Assembly: GCA_963698165.1 (NCBI GenBank)
Contig: CAVOPT010000009.1
Span: forward strand, 248,001-312,000
Length of the DNA stretch: 64,000 nt
Direction: 5' to 3'
DNA from: JAAYUJ01 sp963698165
Lineage (GTDB): Bacteria; Desulfobacterota; Syntrophobacteria; Syntrophobacterales; Syntrophobacteraceae
The translations under genes were made by a program, and so were the position numbers. Shown here one piece after another: positions 55,066-63,053 of this stretch; position 1 is the stretch's first letter; each line of letters opens with the position of its first letter. The notes under the pieces are model-generated. The model did not search any database and was not told the origin of the DNA. It was given only the letters and a program-made list of their open reading frames with translations.

Positions 55066-55203
55066 CTACTGGCAAGAAACACCAACTTGCCACGGAACTG
55101 GCAGCACTCTGATCAGAATTCTCAAGTATGCGTGGATACTGGCAAGCAAAGTGTATAACCCAACCAAGGCAATTAAGGCGATAACAACCGCTAGAGCTTT
55201 CAT
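55066..55203 (-). CDS. 45-residue single-span membrane peptide
   Basis: The ATG at 55203 has TTGGAG about eight bases upstream. The product MKALAVVIALIALVGLYTLL... has one hydrophobic helix (residues ~3-22), an amphipathic basic stretch (YLRILIRVLP) and ends in CQ before TAG at 55066. It begins 22 bases after the stop of the 318-residue orphan gene on the same strand, so the two may be co-expressed. It resembles small toxin-like or regulatory membrane peptides in layout only; no function is claimed. Confidence 0.45.
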   Translation of the reverse strand: MKALAVVIALIALVGLYTLLASIHAYLRILIRVLPVPWQVGVSCQ

Positions 55204-55224
55204 GGGCATACTCCAATTCAGAGA

Positions 55225-56181
55225 TTACCACAAAATCTCATTAACATTTGAATGGGGTCTACTTGACGCAATGTCTGGAAAACCTGCAAGAAGGATCATT
55301 TCTTTTTCATAATTGACATATCCTTCAAATACATATTCATTCCAGTAATGTCTTCCTAATCCATACTTCATGAGATATTCATAAGCCGCCACATTGTCTG
55401 TAATTTCAGTCTCCTTTAAAGTTCTGTCAAAAAAACCTAACCATTTTTCTTCTTTGGCATAGACAAACTTTTTGTCCAGCATCTCCGAAATCACATATGG
55501 GGTAGTGACCACAACATCATAGCCGAAGTCCATCCATCCAAGGCTACCAGGCATCACTCGCAGATAACAGATTTCGTCCTTTGAACCTTTATAGCCACTC
55601 GGGAAAATTGCTCTAATCACCTTGTTGGTCACCAATTCTCTGAATAATTGGTGACCACCAGAAAAACCTTGGTGCACGTAAAAGCCCATCCTCGAGCATT
55701 GCATTATCTCAAATACTCTGACCAAATCCTTGTGGACTTTCATCATCTTGCATACGTCTATAGCGATGGTCGCCCATGTTTCCTTTTTCGGTCCCACGCA
55801 AAGGTCGAAAAAGGCCCAGTGGTTGAAATAGGATTGGGTTAAGGGGCTGGTTGGTGGTCCAGAAGGCATGTACACATCCTCCGCATCCAAACATGCCTTT
55901 ACCAGTTTGGCTGTGTCCGCCAATGTCCCCAACTGCTCGACAAAGACAGAAAGCTGATTAATCGAATACACATAGACCGCGTGCAAAGGATCAAGATTAG
56001 CTAGGTCCTTCTGGGATACTACGGTCTCTTGAAGGCTCTCAGCAATTCTCTTTCCGGCCTTGAACTGGCTCAAATCAACGACCTTGGAGGTCGAGACTTT
56101 CTGAACTTGGGCCAAAATTTTCTTTGATATGGGGCCATGAGTCGATGATGGATTGCCGGTCTTATCGCTACGCTTCTTCAT
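55225..56181 (-). CDS. Orphan protein of unknown function (318 aa), low GC
   Basis: I do not recognise the family. The ATG at 56181 follows AAGGAAG. Sequence features: KVVDLSQFKAGKRIAESLQE, QSYFNHWAFFDLCVGPKKE, GWMDFGYDVVVTTPYVISEM, and an aromatic-rich C-terminus. There is no signal peptide, no clear membrane helix and no nuclease or methylase motif. GC is well below that of the window's core genes, consistent with recent transfer. It lies between two mobile elements and may be followed by the 45-residue membrane peptide in one operon. Confidence 0.6.
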   Translation of the reverse strand: MKKRSDKTGNPSSTHGPISKKILAQVQKVSTSKVVDLSQFKAGKRIAESLQETVVSQKDLANLDPLHAVYVYSINQLSVFVEQLGTLADTAKLVKACLDAEDVYMPSGPPTSPLTQSYFNHWAFFDLCVGPKKETWATIAIDVCKMMKVHKDLVRVFEIMQCSRMGFYVHQGFSGGHQLFRELVTNKVIRAIFPSGYKGSKDEICYLRVMPGSLGWMDFGYDVVVTTPYVISEMLDKKFVYAKEEKWLGFFDRTLKETEITDNVAAYEYLMKYGLGRHYWNEYVFEGYVNYEKEMILLAGFPDIASSRPHSNVNEILW

Positions 56182-56981
56182 ACTGCGCTTCCTTTTATGT
56201 CACGATGCCCAAAACGAGGTGCTTTCCTCTGGTTTTCGAAATCGTATGTGATCCAAAATGCAGTTCCAGGTCAATCAAAGTCTTACTGAAACCTGGGAGG
56301 TATCAAGCAAATCAAGACCCTAACGGTTACGCATCTGCCCCTTGGACACTATAAGCAAAAGGAGAACGGGCCAACTCGACGAGGAATCGCTCATGGCAAG
56401 ACCGATTAGAGGAATCATGGTACCCCAAAGACTGCTCAACTGATAGAGGCATTCGGCTTGCCAGTGGTGAGGCCGATGGTGGGGGGAGGCGATTCCCCCC
56501 CTTCATAGATATCCTCTATGCTAAGTACTTTTTTCTTTCGCCATTTCTCTCCTCTGTACGTATCACCAAGGATCCCTTCCGCGTTTTCCATATGCAGATC
56601 ATCTTGGTTCTCCCCAAAATCTCCTCACACCCAACTCGTGACTGGGGGTTTGAGAAGCTAGAATCGACGATCTGGGGGCGACATGGGGGAAACATCGTCC
56701 ACCCGCGTTACCTCCCTTGGAAAATTCCGGATTCGCCTGCTCACCCTCCCCCACTTGAGTTATCCCGAACACTGCAATCCTGGTACATGGTATCAAGGGT
56801 CAACCATTGAGAGCGGTCCAGTCTACTGAGGGTTCCTTTTTCAAGGGCTTGAGCTATTTACGATCTCCCCAGAAGCCAGCAACCGCCGAGACAATTCCTC
56901 CATAGAACGAGTTCACTCCATATCGATCACCTTCCCTGTCCGATTTTCAAACGACTTCCTTCGAAAAATGAAAAAAGATCG
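56182..56981. other. Long intergenic stretch, no gene recognised
   Basis: Eight hundred bases without a frame that has both a ribosome site and coding-like composition. It may hold decayed accessory DNA. Confidence 0.4.
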
Positions 56982-57010
56982 TTGACCCGTCAAAAACTTT
57001 CACCTAATAT
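56982..57010 (+). promoter_or_regulatory. Strong sigma-70 promoter for the lexA operon
   Basis: TTGACC (56982-56987; five of six), a 17-base spacer and TAATAT (57005-57010; five of six). It points toward the gene starting at 57122 and lexA. Confidence 0.6.
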
Positions 57011-57017
57011 TCACCTA
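56999..57017 (+). promoter_or_regulatory. Direct repeats over the -10 box (candidate operator)
   Basis: TTCACCTA occurs at 56999-57006 and again at 57010-57017, one helical turn (11 bases) apart, and overlaps the -10 box. The position suits a repressor, possibly the LexA encoded downstream, though this is not a known LexA box. Confidence 0.4.
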
Positions 57018-57121
57018 TCCACGAAACTGTACTTGATGGCAATGAAAAGCAGGGGCAAAAGGGATTGTCCGCCCCCAACCGCCCTTTCAACATGCTCAGA
57101 GAGGTTCTTTTGGAGGAGAAG

Positions 57122-57790
57122 ATGGCTATCGACCTATTCACGTTGAGAAAAAGAGCTGTGATGGTGCTTAATGCCAACGGTAAGCGTGATGCAGTCTATT
57201 TCCTCCAGCTTGCCGTTAAGCATGCCCTTGCAGAGGATTCTCAGAGAATGGTGGACCATGCAATAAAGCACACCATCAAGGAATGGAAGGGATGCGAGCA
57301 TCTCCCGAAGCTTGTCGTGCTTGTTGGAGTCGACGGGATACCTCGACCTGGATCTCCAATCCATCGGTGGCAATTCCACAGACGACCTTTCTGCTTTGAC
57401 CATGAACTAGCAACCCCGTTAGGGTATCTCGGTGAAAGGGAACTCTGGGGATACCTGCTTCGCTCGGTCGAGGAGCAAGAACAGCTTAGGGATTTTGAGA
57501 CTGCGCAGCATATAGACAAAGGCACTGCGAAGGTTTACAGGGATTTTTGGAAGGGCGAGGTGTTTTGTTCGGGAGAGGAGTTCTTAAGATATCGAGGTCG
57601 ATTCTCACGCTCACAGACTGAAATGGAAAAACCTGAAGGAGAAAACCCATCTCCTCTTCCCTTAAGGGTTTCAAAGATTCTCTCTCTGATCAGAATGATA
57701 GAAAAGAAGGGTAAGAGCGCTTCAGTTGCCGATCTGCACTTCCTGGGCTGTCTGAAAGACAAGGTATCTCAGCTTGGGCACGTAGCTTAG
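57122..57790 (+). CDS. Unknown protein encoded upstream of lexA (222 aa)
   Basis: No family recognised. ATG 57122 follows GGAGGAGAAG; a longer frame from 57065 lacks a site. The N-terminal half is helical (FTLRKRAVMVLNANGKRDAV, LQLAVKHALAEDSQRMVDHA); the middle has Pro/Trp/His-rich PGSPIHRWQFHRRPFCFDHE; the C-terminus has ILSLIRMIEKKGKSASVADL. It precedes lexA by 56 bases and shares its promoter, so it may be damage-inducible. No nuclease or polymerase motif is visible. Confidence 0.6.
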   Translation: MAIDLFTLRKRAVMVLNANGKRDAVYFLQLAVKHALAEDSQRMVDHAIKHTIKEWKGCEHLPKLVVLVGVDGIPRPGSPIHRWQFHRRPFCFDHELATPLGYLGERELWGYLLRSVEEQEQLRDFETAQHIDKGTAKVYRDFWKGEVFCSGEEFLRYRGRFSRSQTEMEKPEGENPSPLPLRVSKILSLIRMIEKKGKSASVADLHFLGCLKDKVSQLGHVA

Positions 57791-57846
57791 TAGATGCAAG
57801 AGGCGCCCGGCTTGTTCTTTTTTCCATCTAATGCAAAGGAGTTTGC

Positions 57847-58467
57847 ATGGGGCTCACCCCAGCGCAGGAAAGGGTTTATCAATTTGTGCGGAGCTACATT
57901 CTCCAGCATGGATATGCCCCCTCATACGAGGAAATCAGAATCCATTTGGGCTTCAGATCCTTGAATGCTGTCTACAAGCACTTGAAGCAGATAGAGGAAA
58001 GGGGGTTCCTCAAGGCACCCTGGAAGAATCGAAAACGCGCTCTTGAGCTTTTGCCTTTACGCACCGGGGCTGCGTCCATTCCTTTCCTGGGAGTGGTCGC
58101 CGCCGGAACTCCGATTGAGGCGGTTGAGATCCCCGAATCTGTGGAGGTCCCGGAGAGCTTCCTAGGAGATGGCGACAATTTTGCCCTGCGGGTCCGTGGA
58201 GATTCCATGATTGAAGATGGAATTCGAGAGGGAGATATCCTGATCATCACGAAACAGTCCCATGCTCAAAACGGACAAACTGTTGTGGCTCTCGTTCGGG
58301 GGGAAGCGACCGTTAAGAAATTCTACCATCAAGGTAGACTGGTTGAATTGAAGCCTGCAAACAGCGAGATGGAACCCATTCGGGTCTCGGGGACCGACGT
58401 CGAAATTGTTGGAGCAGTGGTAGGATTGATCAGGAATTATCGCCACAAGGCTTCCCGCGCATCATAG
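57847..58467 (+). CDS. lexA: LexA-family SOS repressor
   Basis: A 206-residue repressor. Residues 1-65 form a winged helix (LTPAQERVYQFVRSYILQHG, APSYEEIRIHLGFRSLNAVY). The cleavage site is Ala86-Gly87 in FLGVVAAGTP. The S24 peptidase dyad is Ser120 (VRGDSMIEDGIREGDI) and Lys157 (GEATVKKFY). It should repress DNA-damage genes and self-cleave with RecA. AAGGAG precedes the ATG. It lies in an accessory region between mobile elements, so it may be a second, mobile-element-borne LexA rather than the cell's main one. Confidence 0.9.
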   Translation: MGLTPAQERVYQFVRSYILQHGYAPSYEEIRIHLGFRSLNAVYKHLKQIEERGFLKAPWKNRKRALELLPLRTGAASIPFLGVVAAGTPIEAVEIPESVEVPESFLGDGDNFALRVRGDSMIEDGIREGDILIITKQSHAQNGQTVVALVRGEATVKKFYHQGRLVELKPANSEMEPIRVSGTDVEIVGAVVGLIRNYRHKASRAS

Positions 58468-59117
58468 GCTCCCCAGGCGAATGCCATTGCCGTGAATTAC
58501 ACGCTTCAGTGAACCAGGATGGAGGTAGGTGGAGGTGAGCAACAAGTGACTGTCTCGATGAATTCTTGTAACATCCCGCCAACTGCCGATAGAGAGCCTG
58601 AAAGGGTATTGAGCGGTAACATTCCAACCCCTATTCCTCTTCTTTGGATCCCAGGACGCCCCACCCCTGTGCAGCCGTGTGTGATATACTGTAGAGAGCC
58701 ATATTTACGATGTTCACTTTTTAAGTGTGCATCCAGTGTGTTCTGATCGGTGGGAATACGGGATGTGCTTTTGAGGATAAAGGGGCAGGAGCCCGGAAGA
58801 GCCCCCTGGTCTGCGACCTTATCTTAAGAAACCGTCGGGATTCTACCCGGTCTCAGTTTCTCCTAAGATTCCCTTCAAATCTCCCCTCCGCATGGGATTA
58901 ATCCCAGACACCGTAATTGCTTTGGCGCTAAATTGAATTGACCCAGCTATGCTCACGAGAATTGACCCACCGAGTTTTATGGTTGGAGTACTCGTCCTTT
59001 TGACCCACCAGGAGCCACTCCTGCGGAGTTCGTCCTTCTCATCCCTTCTTTTTTGATTCTTTTTCTTCCGCCCCTTGAGGATCGTTAAGCGTTCTATGGT
59101 CTGTGTGGAGGCAGGCC
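58468..59117. other. Intergenic region containing the left end of the IS21-like element
   Basis: No gene is supported. From about 58936 it holds the repeated TTGACCCA motifs of the transposon end. Confidence 0.5.
58938..59007 (+). repeat. Terminal TTGACCCA repeats of the IS21-like element
   Basis: TTGACCCA occurs at 58938-58945, 58962-58969 (both preceded by GAA, 24 bases apart) and 59000-59007. IS21-family ends usually carry several short transposase-binding repeats like these. Confidence 0.6.
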
Positions 59118-59525
59118 ATGGAAGAGAAGCGATGCGCCCATTGCGGGTGTCCCCTGGATTTGAACCCTCGTGCGAAGAATCAGCGCTACTGCGGCAAGAA
59201 GGAATGTCAGCGGGCCAGGAAGAGGTTGTGGCAGAAAGGGAAAATGGCCACCGACGCTGACTACCGAGCCAATCAGCGGGAATGCAACAAGGCTTGGCGG
59301 GGGAGGAATCCGGACTACTGGCGCAATTACCGCAAGAGTCATCCCCGGTATGTGGAAAGAAACCGCCTGTTGCAGAAAGCCCGGCGACGCCGGCGCGTTG
59401 CAAAGATGGACGCGTCAGGGGTGGATTCATTCGTTAGCACGGGGACTTACTGGCTGATCCCGGAGAAGGGCGTTGCAAAGATGGACGCGTTCGCCCGCAA
59501 AGTTGTTTTGGTTGCGGTGACTTGA
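59118..59525 (+). CDS. Zinc-binding accessory protein of the IS21-like element (135 aa)
   Basis: The N-terminus MEEKRCAHCGCPLDLNPRAK followed by YCGKKECQRARKRLWQKGK gives a CxxC...CxxxxC zinc site next to a basic helix. The middle is rich in Arg and aromatic residues (WRGRNPDYWRNYRKSHPRYV), and the short motif VAKMDA appears twice in the C-terminal third. It probably binds nucleic acid. It is the first gene of the element and lies 88 bases before the next. I know similar proteins only as companions of this type of IS21 element. Confidence 0.65.
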   Translation: MEEKRCAHCGCPLDLNPRAKNQRYCGKKECQRARKRLWQKGKMATDADYRANQRECNKAWRGRNPDYWRNYRKSHPRYVERNRLLQKARRRRRVAKMDASGVDSFVSTGTYWLIPEKGVAKMDAFARKVVLVAVT

Positions 59526-59613
59526 GGGTCCACATCCGGCGTTGCAAAAGAGGACTCGATGGACTTGCACGATCCACACTCTTAAGGTGACTCCACACTG
59601 AGGGAGGGAAGCC

Positions 59614-60018
59614 ATGATCGAGAAGAAAGTCTTGTGTCCGGAGCGAGTCAGGAAGATTGAAGGGAGCTTCGCCTTTGTGGAACACCGGTTCCTGAGAGAC
59701 GGCTTCTGGGTGAGTCTCGGTGGTGACGAACTGCTGCTCTACCTGCTGCTGGTCATGGTGGCGGATCGGCTTGGTCTCTCCTACTGCGGCTACGATAAAC
59801 TGTGCACCCTTCTCTCAATGCCCGTGGACGAGTACATCGTGGCCAGAAACGCGCTGATCGACAAGGATCTCATCGCCTTCGACGGTCGTCTGTTCCAGGT
59901 CCTTTCCCTTCCCCGAGCGCCGGTTAGGGCTCCCGTGCGTCTGCTGCGTTCACCGGAAGAGATGGCCGAGCGTGATCCGGCTACCATCCATCAGATCATT
60001 CGAGATGCCCTGCGGTGA
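59614..60018 (+). CDS. IS21-element accessory protein of unknown function (134 aa)
   Basis: ATG 59614 follows AGGGAGGGAAG. The sequence looks like a winged-helix DNA-binding domain (DELLLYLLLVMVADRLGLSY; LCTLLSMPVDEYIVARNALI; IAFDGRLFQVLSLP), similar in outline to replication or transposition regulators. The stop region overlaps the start of the ParB-like gene (60015-60018), so the two are coupled. No catalytic motif is seen. Confidence 0.6.
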   Translation: MIEKKVLCPERVRKIEGSFAFVEHRFLRDGFWVSLGGDELLLYLLLVMVADRLGLSYCGYDKLCTLLSMPVDEYIVARNALIDKDLIAFDGRLFQVLSLPRAPVRAPVRLLRSPEEMAERDPATIHQIIRDALR

Positions 60019-61031
60019 GTATGAGAAGCAGCTCAGAGATGGACACCATGGAAGTCGTGGAAATGGAGATCGCACACTTGGAACTCCGATACGCTCACAC
60101 GCGGATTATCAAGAGGGAATCCCTGGTCGCCCTGGCCGCATCCATCGAACAGTGGGGACAGATCATCCCGGTGATTACGGTGGCGTCTCGGGTGCTCATC
60201 GACGGGTACCGGCGGGTGGCGGCACTGAAGCTTTGCAAACGGGATACGGTTCTGGCCGAGCGCTGGAGCTGCAAGGAAGATCAGGCCCTCGTGCGGGTGC
60301 TCGTGTCCGGCTCGGAGCGAAGGTGGGATGTAGTGGAACAGGCGGCGCTCATTCGGGAACTCATGGATTGCCACAAAATGTCCCAGGCCAGGGTTGCCGG
60401 CAGGCTCTGCAGGAATCCGAGCTGGGTGTCAAGGCGCCTTAGCCTTCTTGAGGCCCTCCCGGAAGAGATTCTCCAAAAGGTAAGATCGGGGTGCCTTTCA
60501 AGCTGGGCCGCATCCCGGGTGCTTGCCCCCTTGGCGCGCGCCAACGCCGATCATGCCGCGGCCCTCGGCCGCTGGATCACCCGAGAGCACGTCTCCACCA
60601 GGGATCTTGTCGCCTTTTTTGCCCACTACCAGTCCGCAACAGCCATCACCCGCGAGCGGATGGCAGCGGACCCATCGCTTTTTATGAAAGCCCTGCGCAA
60701 CCGTGAAGAAAAGCAAGCCGCCGGCAAATTGAGGGCAGGCCCCGAGGGCAGGTGGGTCTCGGATCTTTTGGGCGTGGTGGCCACCCTGCGACGTCTGAGT
60801 CTCAGTCAAGCGCCCGTCCTTTCTCCGGACCATCGGAGCCGTGCCATCAAAGCCGTAGGCGAGCTCACCCGCTTGCAACATGTCCTCGACGCGGAAATAG
60901 GGAGGTACCATGATTCAAAAGGACTTGCGAGATGCCGCCCAAACCCTTCACCGGAAGGGAATGGGCATCCGCCAGATCAGCCTCGCTCTCAAGGTCTCGA
61001 GGAACACCATCCGAAAGATCCTGCGGGGTAA
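60015..61031 (+). CDS. ParB/Spo0J-like DNA-binding protein carried by the IS21-like element
   Basis: A 338-residue protein with the ParB N-terminal domain (LAASIEQWGQIIPVITV, IDGYRRVAALKLC) and a helix-turn-helix (MSQARVAGRLCRNPSWVSRR). The CTP-site motif of true ParB (GxxR) is present only as GYRR. No ParA partner is encoded nearby, so a role in transposition or target choice is more likely than chromosome partition. Its last ~40 codons overlap the IstA gene in another frame, and this tail looks non-conserved. It lies directly upstream of istA. Confidence 0.75.
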   Translation: MSMRSSSEMDTMEVVEMEIAHLELRYAHTRIIKRESLVALAASIEQWGQIIPVITVASRVLIDGYRRVAALKLCKRDTVLAERWSCKEDQALVRVLVSGSERRWDVVEQAALIRELMDCHKMSQARVAGRLCRNPSWVSRRLSLLEALPEEILQKVRSGCLSSWAASRVLAPLARANADHAAALGRWITREHVSTRDLVAFFAHYQSATAITRERMAADPSLFMKALRNREEKQAAGKLRAGPEGRWVSDLLGVVATLRRLSLSQAPVLSPDHRSRAIKAVGELTRLQHVLDAEIGRYHDSKGLARCRPNPSPEGNGHPPDQPRSQGLEEHHPKDPAG

Positions 61032-62304
61032 GGACGAAGAACAGACCGCACGGCCATCGAGATGGCAGGAGACTTTCCCTCTGGTCACCGGGATCTTTAA
61101 ACGGTGCCGGGGGAATGTGGTCAGAGTCCGGGAGATCCTTTTGGAGGAGCACGCTCTTCCCATTCCCTACAGCACCCTTACCCACATGGTGCGCGACCTG
61201 GAGCTCAGGGACGGAAAAAAATCCAAACGGGCTGGAATCTACCACTTCGGCCCCGGTGAAGAGATGCAGCACGATACCTCCCCTCACACCATTGTCCTGA
61301 ATGGAAAGAAGGTCACCGCCCAGTGCGCTTCTCTGGTGTTGTGTTACAGCAGGCGCCTCTTTATCCGCTATTATCCTTCCTTTACTCGCTTCGAGGCCCG
61401 CCATTTCCTCTCCGAGGCCTTTCGTTTCATGGATGGGACCGCTCCCCGATGCATCATCGACAACTCAAACGTCATCGTGGCCCGAGGGACCGGCGCCGAT
61501 GCCGAGATGGCTCCCGAGATGGAAGGGTTTGGACTCATTTTCTCCGTTACCTTTGAGGCCCATGAAGTCGAGGACTGTGATCGAAAGGGACGGGTGGAGC
61601 GCCCATTTTCCTATGTGGAAGGTAATTTCCTGGCCGGGCGGACCTTCCTTGACTGGGAGGATCTCAACCGGCAAGCCATCGAGTGGTGCCAAAACACCTC
61701 CAATCCCAAGTTCAAACGATCCCTGGGCATGAGCCCCGATGCCGCCTACCTTGTTGAAAAACCATACCTGCAACCCCTTCCCCTCTATCTGCCGCCGGTT
61801 TATCAATGCCTGTTCCGGGTGGTGGACATCACGGGATATGTCACGGTTGAGACCAACCGCTACTCCGTCCCCGAACGGTTGGTGGGCAAAAAGGTGCAGG
61901 TGCACAAGAGCTGGGATCGGATCGAGGTCTTCGAAGGTTCGCGAAAAGTGGCAGACCATCACCGGCTTATCGGAAAATCCGACACCCGCGTCTGTGATCC
62001 TTCCCACCATCCGAAAAGGCTCCCCTCGCGCCAGGGGCCTTGTCTTGAGGAAAAACAGCTCTTGGGGCATTCCCCGACTCTGGATCTCTATGTTGCTCAG
62101 ATCAAAAAAAGGTCCCACGGCCGGGCAGTGAGACCCCTCAGACGCCTCCTCGATCTCAAGCGCACCTATCAAGAAGATGCCTTCCATGCTGCCTTGGAGC
62201 AGGCGCTCCACTACGGCCTCTTTGATCTCTATCGCTTGGAAAAACTGATTCTCGAACGAGTCGCCGGCGACTTTTTCCGCATCGACGAGAAGGAAGAATC
62301 TTGA
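60910..62304 (+). CDS. istA: IS21-family transposase, IstA type
   Basis: A 464-residue transposase. The N-terminal helix-turn-helix is LHRKGMGIRQISLALKVSRN, and the DDE core has Asp in GEEMQHDTSPHTIVLNGKK, Asp in CIIDNSNVIVARGTG and Glu in DRKGRVERPFSYVEGNF. A C-terminal beta domain (TVETNRYSVPERLVGKKVQV) is typical of IstA. ATG 60910 follows GGGAGGTACC. The stop overlaps the istB start (TTGA), as usual for this family. The gene is intact. Confidence 0.9.
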   Translation: MIQKDLRDAAQTLHRKGMGIRQISLALKVSRNTIRKILRGKDEEQTARPSRWQETFPLVTGIFKRCRGNVVRVREILLEEHALPIPYSTLTHMVRDLELRDGKKSKRAGIYHFGPGEEMQHDTSPHTIVLNGKKVTAQCASLVLCYSRRLFIRYYPSFTRFEARHFLSEAFRFMDGTAPRCIIDNSNVIVARGTGADAEMAPEMEGFGLIFSVTFEAHEVEDCDRKGRVERPFSYVEGNFLAGRTFLDWEDLNRQAIEWCQNTSNPKFKRSLGMSPDAAYLVEKPYLQPLPLYLPPVYQCLFRVVDITGYVTVETNRYSVPERLVGKKVQVHKSWDRIEVFEGSRKVADHHRLIGKSDTRVCDPSHHPKRLPSRQGPCLEEKQLLGHSPTLDLYVAQIKKRSHGRAVRPLRRLLDLKRTYQEDAFHAALEQALHYGLFDLYRLEKLILERVAGDFFRIDEKEES

Positions 62305-63053
62305 AAGAAAACCTACGCCCGCTGCTTGCCAAGCTGAAACTCAGAGGGATCGAACAGGTCCTGGATGCCGAAATCGAACGCGCGCAACGGGAGGGAAGCC
62401 CCATACCCGAAGTGATCTACCGGCTTCTTGCGGAAGAGGACCGCTACCGGGAGGAACGCAGTCTCGATCAGCGGCTCAAGAAAGCGAAGATCCCCTGGGA
62501 CTGGACCCTGCAAACCTTCCCCTTCGAATCCAAGCCCGATCTCAACAGGTCTCAGATTCAAACCCTGGCCGGCCTCTCCTTTGTGGAACGGGCTCAAAAC
62601 GTCGTCTTCATAGGGGACCCCGGCACCGGCAAAACCGGACTCGCCATAGGTCTGCTCCGCCAGGCCATTCTCTCCGGATATCGCTGCCGTTTCTTCAATG
62701 CCCAGGATCTCCTCGATCAACTCTATGCATCCCTTGCCGACCGCTCCACGCAAAGACTGATCAAGACCCTCTCCCGCTATGCGGTGCTTTTGATTGACGA
62801 ACTGGGGTATCTCACCCTCAAACCTGAACAGGTCAACGCCTTCTTCAGACTTATGGATGAACGCTACGGCCGCACTTCCACAATCATTACAACGAACCTC
62901 GTGTATGCCGACTGGTACGCTCTCTTCCAGCGTAAATCCCTGGTCGATGCCCTCCTCAACCGTCTCCAGCATCATTGTGTCACCATCCATGTGGGAGGCC
63001 CTTCTCTGCGGGTCCCGGAAGAACAACACCAACCAACACCCTCCTCTTCGTAA
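62301..63053 (+). CDS. istB: IS21-family ATPase, IstB type
   Basis: A 250-residue AAA+ ATPase, the target-selection helper of IstA. Walker A is FIGDPGTGKTGLA, Walker B is YAVLLIDELGYL, and sensor I is STIITTNLVYADW. The N-terminal ~65 residues form the IstB helical domain (LKLRGIEQVLDAEIERAQRE). It starts at a TTG that overlaps the istA stop. It is intact, so the element may be mobile. Confidence 0.92.
   Translation: MKENLRPLLAKLKLRGIEQVLDAEIERAQREGSPIPEVIYRLLAEEDRYREERSLDQRLKKAKIPWDWTLQTFPFESKPDLNRSQIQTLAGLSFVERAQNVVFIGDPGTGKTGLAIGLLRQAILSGYRCRFFNAQDLLDQLYASLADRSTQRLIKTLSRYAVLLIDELGYLTLKPEQVNAFFRLMDERYGRTSTIITTNLVYADWYALFQRKSLVDALLNRLQHHCVTIHVGGPSLRVPEEQHQPTPSSS

Noticed and set aside
58938..59007. 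Short regularly spaced repeats as a CRISPR array
   Set aside because: Only three 8-base motifs with uneven spacing at a transposon end; no repeat-spacer structure.
60015..61031. ParB-like gene as part of a chromosomal or plasmid partition locus
   Set aside because: No ParA gene and no parS-like site seen; its place directly before istA and coupling to an IS accessory gene fit a transposon.
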